Below, piece by piece: positions 1 to 4,797 of a stretch of DNA of 8,518 nucleotides. The DNA is from an uncultured Clostridia bacterium. GTDB taxonomy: Bacteria > Bacillota > Clostridia > TANB77 > CAG-508. The position numbers were made by a program, and so were the translations under genes. The number at the start of each line of letters is the position of its first letter. Position 1 is the first letter of the stretch. A model generated the notes under the pieces. That model saw only the letters and a list, made by a program, of their open reading frames with translations, ran no database searches and was not told the origin of the DNA. The DNA lies in NCBI GenBank assembly GCA_944393305.1, contig CALXZS010000055.1:1-8518 (forward strand), written 5' to 3'.

Positions 1-2
1 TT

Positions 3-55
3 GGGACGGTCCTTAATCAAAAATAATTCAATTAGGGACGGACCTATATCAAAAA
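3..55. repeat. Two direct repeats with GGGACGG cores
   Basis: Two 21-bp copies, at 3-23 and 35-55, match at 18 of 21 positions. Each begins GGGACGG and ends ATCAAAAA, and the offset is 32 bp. The first copy contains the near-palindrome GGACGGTCC. From memory, GGGACGG-type motifs are scattered between genes in many Firmicutes and may be REP-like elements mobilised by Y1-type transposases; this was not checked. The array may continue upstream of the window. Confidence 0.6.
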
Positions 56-93
56 AGAGAAGGTTAAAATTTTTATAACCATCTCTTTTTTTT
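51..93 (+). terminator. Hairpin with T-run, probable intrinsic terminator
   Basis: Bases 51-66 pair with 76-91 over 16 positions with one A/A mismatch (61/81), leaving a 9-base loop at 67-75. The right arm runs into eight Ts (86-93). Because the left arm starts with six As, it could also work on the other strand. It would end a gene lying upstream of the window. It overlaps the second GGGACGG repeat, so it could instead be part of that repeat element. Confidence 0.6.
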
Positions 94-95
94 AG

Positions 96-128
96 AGCTG
101 CTTTTGGGGACACCTCCTAAAAACAGCT
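96..128. repeat. Hairpin containing GGGGACACCTCC
   Basis: Bases 96-109 can pair with 115-128: a 10-bp outer stem with one mismatch (C101/A123), then G-C and G-U pairs, closing on the loop ACACC (110-114). No T-run follows, so it is a poor terminator. The left arm AGCTGCTTTTGGGG recurs exactly at 6562-6575. GGGGACACC belongs to the same style of motif as the GGGACGG repeats just upstream, suggesting one composite repeat element. Confidence 0.5.
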
Positions 129-145
129 AAAAAATAAAAGTTACT

Positions 146-301
146 ATTCACAGCTTAAATAACTTGCTTAAACTTTAATATACATTCTTTTGCATTTCAC
201 TTCGCGGTTCGCTTACGCTTCAACGCTCGCACGTTGCACTCCGCTCCTACGTCGCCTACGCTCACTTGAAATGTTCAAGAACATATATTAAAGCTGTGAA
301 T
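146..301. repeat. Imperfect palindromic element with GC-rich core
   Basis: The outer arms 146-156 and 291-301 are perfect 11-bp inverted repeats. A second layer, 173-199 against 267-293, matches at 22 of 27 positions. The enclosed core at 201-260 has 37 G+C in 60 bases, against a very AT-rich background, with more C (24) than G (13). ACG recurs at 215, 223, 231, 249 and 258. There is no start codon or convincing ORF. It looks like a small non-coding palindromic mobile or dispersed element, but it could be a structured RNA. The identity is inference. Confidence 0.5.
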
Positions 302-323
302 TGTAAAAAAATTGTAAAAAACG

Positions 324-352
324 TTTACTTTAAAAAAAGTGTATGCTATAAT
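324..352 (+). promoter_or_regulatory. Promoter for the Ig-like/GGDEF gene pair
   Basis: TTTACT (324-329) is followed after 17 bp by a perfect TATAAT (347-352), preceded by TG at 344-345 (extended -10). Transcription would start near 359, leaving a leader of about 70 bases before the first start codon. It sits 22 bp after the palindromic element. Confidence 0.75.
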
Positions 353-414
353 GCAAAATAGATAATAATATAAATAGAATATCAAATATAAATTTATTTT
401 AGAAAAAATTCATT

Positions 415-421
415 AGGAAGG
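415..421 (+). promoter_or_regulatory. Ribosome binding site that favours ATG 432
   Basis: AGGAAGG ends one base before the ATG at 423, too close for normal initiation, but 10 bases before the in-frame ATG at 432. This favours 432 as the start. Confidence 0.55.
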
Positions 422-431
422 AATGAAAAAA

Positions 432-1406
432 ATGAATCAAATATTATCAATGCAGTCCAATATGGATGATAAAAATAATAATACAAATAATATAAAAAAT
501 CAAAGACAAGCTAAAAATTATAAACAATATAATAATAAAGCAAATATAAATTCAATATTAAGAGTATTTTCAATATTTATAATCTTATTTGGTTTAGCAT
601 TAATAGGAAATTCTGTTTATGCAATAATGACATCTACGCCAGAACAAAAAGATACACTTAATATTACAACCGAAAATGTAGGTGCGGAAGCAATAATAAG
701 AGTTACTGGGCAAAGACCTATTCAAAAACTAACATATAGATGGGGACAAGATGAGGAAGAAGTGGTAAATGGAGATGGAACCGTGCAACTAGAAGTTACA
801 TTACAAATACCTACTGGAAATAATATTTTAAATATGACAGTAACAGATTACTATGGAAATACACAAGATTTTCAAAAACAATATATAAATGAAAGTGATG
901 ACCAAGAAAAACCAAGTATACAAATTCCTACTCAAAGAGGAAATTTATTAAATGTAGTAGTTACAGATAATAGTGAAATAGCATATATAACATACAAATG
1001 GGATGATGGAGAAGAAACAAGAATAGACATGGATGCAAACCAAGAGGATAAAACAAGATTAGAAACAAGTATTGAAGTAACAAAAGAAGGAGAAAGTATA
1101 CTAACTATTACTGCCGTAGATAATGATGGAAATAGACAAACATATACAACACCAGTAATTGGATCTAATAAGCCAACATTTACAGTTAATACTGACGGAA
1201 ATACTTTAATAGTTAATGCAAAAGATAATCAAGGATTAAGCAAAATATCTATAACAGTTGATGGAGAAACACAAGAAGCAGATGCAACATCTTTAAAAGA
1301 AGTTGAAGCTACAACTGAACTAGAGCCTGGAACTCATACAATAACAATTATTGTAACAAACATAAATGGATTATCAACAGAACAATCATATACAGCAACA
1401 TTATAA
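432..1406 (+). CDS. Bitopic membrane protein with three Ig-like repeats
   Basis: I do not recognise a named family. From ATG 432 the protein has 324 residues; an in-frame ATG at 423 would add three. The first 40 or so residues are rich in Asn, Lys and Gln and look cytoplasmic. One membrane segment follows at about 43-65, and the rest should be outside the cell. The outside part holds three tandem beta-sandwich-like repeats of about 80 residues (roughly 75-152, 161-243, 247-324). Each pairs a Y-K/R-W or I-T-V strand followed by acidic residues with a later strand ending in D-x-x-G-N or N-x-N-G. This resembles bacterial Ig-like domains of surface proteins. There is no LPXTG motif, so anchoring is by the membrane segment. 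It is the first gene after the 324-352 promoter, and the next start lies 13 bases after its stop. A surface sensing or binding role is inference. Confidence 0.75.
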   Translation: MNQILSMQSNMDDKNNNTNNIKNQRQAKNYKQYNNKANINSILRVFSIFIILFGLALIGNSVYAIMTSTPEQKDTLNITTENVGAEAIIRVTGQRPIQKLTYRWGQDEEEVVNGDGTVQLEVTLQIPTGNNILNMTVTDYYGNTQDFQKQYINESDDQEKPSIQIPTQRGNLLNVVVTDNSEIAYITYKWDDGEETRIDMDANQEDKTRLETSIEVTKEGESILTITAVDNDGNRQTYTTPVIGSNKPTFTVNTDGNTLIVNAKDNQGLSKISITVDGETQEADATSLKEVEATTELEPGTHTITIIVTNINGLSTEQSYTATL

Positions 1407-1419
1407 GGGGTGTAAAAAT

Positions 1420-2391
1420 ATGAAACATTTATATATTTTTGATGAAGAAGACCAAAGCTTGACAACAACTTTAAAAGAGATAATGAAAAAAGAAAAAAGT
1501 ATCAAAATAAAAAATTATAAAATAGAAGAATTAAAAAATGCATTAATTAATATACCAGATCTTGTTGTTATAAATGAAGATAGTATAAATATAGATATAA
1601 AGGAAATATTCAAAGCAATTAAAGATAGTGAAGATAATTCAATTACTCCGATAATAGTAATTTCATCAATAAAAGATCAGGAACATATAATAGATATATT
1701 AAAAAATGATGTAGAAGTATATTTAAATGCACCGGTAAATAATGACATTTTATATTACACAATAATGAATATAATGAAATTACTAAATAGAAATAGAATG
1801 GTAAGCCCACTTACGGGCTTGCCAGGAAATGTACAAATACAAGCAGAAATGAAAAAAAGACTTTCTAATAAAGAAAAATATGCAATGATATATATTGATT
1901 TAGATAATTTTAAAGCATACAATGATACATACGGATTTTCTAATGGTGATGAAATAATAAAATTTACTGCAAAACTAATAACAAAATATGTGATGAAAAA
2001 TGATGAAAACTTTGTCGGACATATTGGAGGAGACGATTTTGTAGCAATTGTGGAAGATGATGATTATGAAGCAATATGTCAAAATATCATAGCAGAATTT
2101 GATAAATCAATTGGAAAGTTTTTTACAAAAGAAGATGTAGAAAGAGGATATATAGAAGTCGAGAATAGAAAAGGAATAATAGAACCATTCCCACTTACAA
2201 CAATTAGTGTAGGAGTTGTGGAAGTTACAAGTGAAAGATTTAAAAATACTTTAGAAATAGGAGAAGCTGGTGCAGCAGTAAAACACTTAGCAAAAACTGT
2301 ATTTGGAAGCACTTATGTAATAGACAGAAGAAAGAATAGAGATGAAATATTTGATAAAGCAGATCAGAAAAAAATACTAATCGGACAATAG
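1420..2391 (+). CDS. GGDEF protein with degenerate receiver domain
   Basis: The product is 323 residues, probably a cytoplasmic diguanylate cyclase or a derivative that makes or senses c-di-GMP. Residues 1-118 follow a response-regulator receiver fold (acidic D8-E9-E10-D11, PDLVV strand, PIIVISS strand, YLNAPV). However, the phospho-acceptor position is Asn52 and the conserved Lys before Pro105 is Ala104, so phosphorylation is unlikely. The GGDEF domain starts at SPLTGLPGN (129-137). Asp160, Asn168 and Asp177 match known metal- and guanine-binding positions, and the signature reads GGDDF (203-207). The RxxD inhibitory-site position reads NDEN (194-197), so that site is missing. No membrane segment is present. 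ATG 1420 is chosen because AAGGGGTG (1405-1412) sits 7-9 bases before it; a longer frame to 1366 overlaps the upstream gene. Cotranscription with the Ig-like gene is likely. Activity is not proven by sequence. Confidence 0.85.
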   Translation: MKHLYIFDEEDQSLTTTLKEIMKKEKSIKIKNYKIEELKNALINIPDLVVINEDSINIDIKEIFKAIKDSEDNSITPIIVISSIKDQEHIIDILKNDVEVYLNAPVNNDILYYTIMNIMKLLNRNRMVSPLTGLPGNVQIQAEMKKRLSNKEKYAMIYIDLDNFKAYNDTYGFSNGDEIIKFTAKLITKYVMKNDENFVGHIGGDDFVAIVEDDDYEAICQNIIAEFDKSIGKFFTKEDVERGYIEVENRKGIIEPFPLTTISVGVVEVTSERFKNTLEIGEAGAAVKHLAKTVFGSTYVIDRRKNRDEIFDKADQKKILIGQ

Positions 2392-2460
2392 ATTTTACAA
2401 ATTTTTGCTATACTGTGAATAAAATGTGCAAAACTTTTTTAAAAAATTTTAAAAAAGCTA

Positions 2461-2489
2461 TTGCATTTTTTTTTATGTTGTATTACAAT
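2461..2489 (+). promoter_or_regulatory. mraZ promoter
   Basis: TTGCAT (2461-2466) and TACAAT (2484-2489) are separated by 17 bp, placing transcription start near 2496, at the edge of the AAGTGG repeats. The -35 is weak (only TTG conserved), the -10 good. A second possible extended -10, TGCTATACT at 2406-2414, lacks a recognisable -35. Confidence 0.6.
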
Positions 2490-2495
2490 CTAATT

Positions 2496-2532
2496 GAAGT
2501 GGAGAAAAGTGGTGCAAAGTGGTGCACAGTAG
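2496..2532 (+). promoter_or_regulatory. MraZ operator (AAGTGG repeats, 10-bp period)
   Basis: AAGTGG occurs at 2497-2502, 2507-2512 and 2517-2522, with a degenerate fourth copy CAGTAG at 2527-2532. The 10-bp period puts the copies on the same helix face. MraZ is known to bind short G-rich direct repeats at this period upstream of its own gene in mollicutes (AAAGTG-type) and E. coli (TGGG-type). The site lies between the -10 and mraZ, over the likely transcription start, so repression by MraZ of its own operon is the expected effect. Confidence 0.85.
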
Positions 2533-2550
2533 AAAGGATGTGAATAGAAG

Positions 2551-2991
2551 TTGTTAATAGGGGAGTTCGAACACTCTTTAGACGCTAAAGGTAGATTAAT
2601 AATGCCAGCTAAAATTAGAGATGACATGGGAGACAAATTCATAATCACCAAAGGCTTAGATGGATGTTTGTTTGGATTTTCAAGCAAAGAATGGGACAAC
2701 TTCGAAGAAAAACTAAAAACTTTACCACTTACAAATAAAAACGCAAGAGACTTCGTAAGATTTTTCTTATCAGGTGCAACAGAATGCGAAGTAGATAAAC
2801 AAGGAAGATTTTTAATTTCTGGTAACCTAAGAAAATATGCTTCATTAGAAAAAGAAGCTGTTATTACAGGTGTTGGTACTAGAATTGAAATTTGGGACAA
2901 GGATAAATGGGAATCATATAATAGTGAAGAAAACTTATCTGCTGACCAAATTGCTGAAAATATGGCAAGCCTTGGAATGCTTAGTATATAA
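2551..2991 (+). CDS. mraZ: MraZ, dcw transcriptional regulator
   Basis: MraZ is a DNA-binding protein of the AbrB-like fold that forms ring oligomers and controls the division and cell wall gene cluster. The 146 residues match the usual length of about 143. Both family half-domains are present: S-L-DAKGR-L-I-MPAKIR at 9-23 and EVDKQGRFLIS at 80-90, each carrying the D-x-x-GR loop. The N-terminus M-L-I-G-E-F is typical. The start codon is TTG; an in-frame TAG at 2545-2547 rules out an earlier start. The ribosome binding site AAAGGA (2533-2538) is rather far upstream, with a 12-base gap. Its own operator repeats lie 19 bases or more upstream of the start, consistent with autoregulation. rsmH follows only after 257 bases, which is longer than usual. 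Confidence 0.96.
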   Translation: MLIGEFEHSLDAKGRLIMPAKIRDDMGDKFIITKGLDGCLFGFSSKEWDNFEEKLKTLPLTNKNARDFVRFFLSGATECEVDKQGRFLISGNLRKYASLEKEAVITGVGTRIEIWDKDKWESYNSEENLSADQIAENMASLGMLSI

Positions 2992-3015
2992 CTTGAAAAA
3001 GTTTATATAAATTTT

Positions 3016-3180
3016 ACAAAAGAAAAAAACATAATAAACAAAAGAAATAAAATAAATACAAAAGATAAAATCCGGATATGGATTTACATATGAAGAAGAT
3101 ATATTTTACTAAAGAGTAAGGTATACCAAAGATAAAAACAGCAAGATACCAATTTTATACAAAAGAGAACCAACAAAAGA
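3016..3180 (+). repeat. ACAAAAGA repeats in the mraZ-rsmH spacer
   Basis: The spacer 2992-3248 holds no supported gene. The 8-mer ACAAAAGA occurs exactly at 3016, 3038, 3058, 3159 and 3173, with a near copy CCAAAGA at 3126. The first three are spaced 22 and 20 bp. The strand is strongly purine-rich. In such A-rich DNA some recurrence is expected by chance, so a function is unproven. Confidence 0.35.
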
Positions 3181-3194
3181 TAACTCAGCAGCGA

Positions 3195-3217
3195 CAGTTG
3201 GCTTAATTAGCCAACTG
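3195..3217 (+). other. Perfect hairpin upstream of rsmH
   Basis: CAGTTGGCT (3195-3203) pairs perfectly with AGCCAACTG (3209-3217) around the loop TAATT. No T-run follows, so it is not a standard terminator. It ends 17 bases before the rsmH ribosome binding site. It could be an RNA stability or processing element, a partial attenuator or a protein-binding palindrome; the sequence alone does not decide. Confidence 0.55.
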
Positions 3218-3248
3218 CTTATGCTATTATAAAAAAAGGAGCAGTTAA

Positions 3249-4181
3249 TTGGAATTTAAACATATACCAGTACTATTAAAAGAAACAATAGATGGGTTAA
3301 ACATAAAGCCAGATGGCATATATGTTGATGGCACAATAGGAGGAGCAGGACATAGTAAAGAAATAATAAAAAAGTTATCATCAAAAGGTTTTTTAATAGG
3401 AATAGATAGAGACGAAGAAGCTTTAAAAGCTGCTAAAGAAAATCTAAAAGAATATAACAACTTCAAATTAATACATGGAAATCATGATGATATAAAAGAA
3501 ATATTAGAAGATATAGGAATAGAAAAAGTCGATGGAATTTTACTGGATTTAGGAATATCATCTTATCAAATTGATGAGAAAAAAAGAGGATTCAGTTATA
3601 CTGGTGATGAAAGACTAGACATGAGAATGGATAGAACTCAAAAATTATCAGCGTATGAAGTGGTAAATGGATATAAGGAAGATAGATTATCTCAAATAAT
3701 TTATAAATATGGTGAAGAAAAATTCTCTAGAAGAATTGCAAGAAATATATGCATAGAAAGAGAAAAAAAGCCTATTGAAACCACAAAAGAGTTGGCAGAC
3801 ATTATAGCAAAATCAGTACCAGCAAGTAGAGAAGGACATCCAGCTAAAAAAACATTTCAAGCAATAAGAATAGAAGTCAATAATGAAATAGAACCTTTAA
3901 ATAAAACAGTACAAGATTCAATAGAATGTTTAAAAAATGAAGGAAGACTATGTATTATAACATTTCATTCATTAGAAGATAGAGCAGTGAAAGAAGCTTA
4001 CATAAATGCAGAAGGAAGATGTACATGTCCAAAAGATTTGCCATATTGTGTATGTGGAGCAAAATCTTATGGAAAAATAATAAATAAAAAACCAATTGAA
4101 GCAACAGAAGAAGAATTGAAAAATAATTCAAGAGCACAAAGCGCAAAATTAAGAATTTTCGAAAGAAGAGAAAAGAGGTGA
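3249..4181 (+). CDS. rsmH: RsmH, 16S rRNA m4C1402 methyltransferase
   Basis: RsmH (formerly MraW) uses S-adenosylmethionine to methylate N4 of C1402 in 16S rRNA in the ribosomal decoding centre. The 310 residues match the family length. Visible motifs are HIPVLLKE (5-12), the cofactor-binding VDGTIGGAGHS (26-36), GIDRD (51-55), DGILLDLGISS (95-105), RGFSY (113-117), LDMRMD (123-128), HPAKKTFQAIRIEVN (197-211) and FHSLEDR (239-245). The C-terminal half carries the Cys pairs C258/C260 and C267/C269 often seen in this family. The start is TTG: an in-frame TAA at 3246-3248 directly precedes it, and AAAGGAG (3235-3241) lies 7 bases upstream. ftsL begins six bases after the stop. Confidence 0.97.
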   Translation: MEFKHIPVLLKETIDGLNIKPDGIYVDGTIGGAGHSKEIIKKLSSKGFLIGIDRDEEALKAAKENLKEYNNFKLIHGNHDDIKEILEDIGIEKVDGILLDLGISSYQIDEKKRGFSYTGDERLDMRMDRTQKLSAYEVVNGYKEDRLSQIIYKYGEEKFSRRIARNICIEREKKPIETTKELADIIAKSVPASREGHPAKKTFQAIRIEVNNEIEPLNKTVQDSIECLKNEGRLCIITFHSLEDRAVKEAYINAEGRCTCPKDLPYCVCGAKSYGKIINKKPIEATEEELKNNSRAQSAKLRIFERREKR

Positions 4182-4187
4182 TAACTT

Positions 4188-4682
4188 ATGATTAATTACT
4201 ATGAATATGAAACTAGTCCTAGAAAACTTAGTCCTGAATATGAAGAAGAAACTCAAGTAAAAAAGAAAACAAAAACAAAAAAACATGTGAAAAAGAAAGT
4301 AAATAAAGCAGTAGAATATTCAAGAAAAAGAGCAAAATATATTGTAGAGATAGCATTAGCTTTTATAGTTTTATTAGCTATAAGTTATCGTTACTCATTA
4401 ATAAATACAAAATTTAATGAAAAAGAAAGTTTAAAAACAGAACTTGCAGAAATACAAAAACAAAATGCTCAATTACAACTTAGTATTGAAAAAGGAACAA
4501 ATATAAATAATATTGAGCAACAAGCAAAAGAAAAATTAGGAATGAAAAAACTAGATAATAATCAAAAAGTATATGTAAGCTTACCAAAAGAAGATTATGT
4601 TGAATCAGGAACAGAACAAGTTGAAACAGAAGAAACGGAAACTTGGTGGCAAGCTTTAATAAATGATTTATTTGGAAATTAA
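4188..4682 (+). CDS. ftsL: FtsL-like cell division protein
   Basis: This is a small bitopic divisome protein of 164 residues. FtsL pairs with DivIC/FtsB and helps activate septal peptidoglycan synthesis by FtsW and a class B PBP. The layout fits: a charged, Lys-rich cytoplasmic tail (1-50), one membrane segment (about 51-68), and an outside coiled coil (about 74-102) continuing into IEQQAKEKLGMKK (109-121) and KVYVSLP, the usual end of the FtsL/DivIC fold. An acidic tail with a WWQALINDLFG end follows. FtsL proteins diverge strongly, so the call rests on topology, the LGM segment and position between rsmH and the PBP. The ribosome binding site GAGGTGA overlaps the rsmH stop, suggesting coupled translation. 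Upstream TAA at 4182-4184 fixes the start. Confidence 0.88.
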   Translation: MINYYEYETSPRKLSPEYEEETQVKKKTKTKKHVKKKVNKAVEYSRKRAKYIVEIALAFIVLLAISYRYSLINTKFNEKESLKTELAEIQKQNAQLQLSIEKGTNINNIEQQAKEKLGMKKLDNNQKVYVSLPKEDYVESGTEQVETEETETWWQALINDLFGN

Positions 4683-4721
4683 GAATAAGGTATTAGAAAT
4701 AAAATATCTTGTTCTTTTTTT
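4681..4721 (+). terminator. Intrinsic terminator after ftsL
   Basis: Bases 4681-4694 pair with 4703-4716 over 14 positions (12 Watson-Crick, 2 G-U) around an 8-base loop, followed by seven Ts (4715-4721) and then GCTTTTT. The left arm begins inside the ftsL stop codon. It would stop or reduce read-through from the mraZ operon into the PBP gene. Confidence 0.8.
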
Positions 4722-4739
4722 GCTTTTTAAAAATATAAT
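4709..4739 (+). promoter_or_regulatory. Possible promoter for the PBP gene
   Basis: A perfect TATAAT lies at 4734-4739. The best -35, TTGTTC (4709-4714), is 19 bp upstream and overlaps the terminator stem; other spacings give poorer hexamers. The transcript would have a leader of about 50 bases. AT-rich DNA gives TATAAT easily, so confidence is moderate, but the preceding terminator makes a separate start plausible. Confidence 0.45.
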
Positions 4740-4788
4740 TTATATTAAATAAAAATCTTTTAATATACATTTGAATATTAATAAAAAA

Positions 4789-4792
4789 GGAG
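4789..4792 (+). promoter_or_regulatory. Ribosome binding site fixing the PBP start
   Basis: GGAG within AAAAAAGGAG is five bases before ATG 4798. It selects that codon over the upstream in-frame TTG at 4771, which has no such site. Confidence 0.8.
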
Positions 4793-4797
4793 TTTTT

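Noticed and set aside
191..268. Open frame through the GC-rich core (Arg/Thr/Ser-rich peptide)
   Set aside because: No start codon or ribosome binding site, and the palindromic structure explains the sequence better than coding.
432..1406. Three tandem Ig-like repeats as a recent DNA duplication
   Set aside because: The repeats are recognisable only at protein pattern level; the DNA copies are too diverged to be a recent duplication.
2434..2457. 11-bp inverted repeat made almost only of A and T between the GGDEF gene and mraZ, as a terminator
   Set aside because: Only one G-C pair, a two-base loop and no T-run directly after the stem; expected by chance in this AT-rich stretch.
2490..2900. 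136-residue minus-strand ORF opposite mraZ
   Set aside because: Antisense shadow of the clearly recognised mraZ gene; no ribosome binding site or family motifs.
3225..3230. TGCTATTAT as an rsmH promoter
   Set aside because: The -35 region is poor and the predicted transcript start would fall inside the ribosome binding site.
3113..3232. 39-codon open frame in the mraZ-rsmH spacer as a small gene
   Set aside because: No start codon near its beginning, no ribosome binding site, and it ends over the hairpin; kept only as a possible remnant in the findings.
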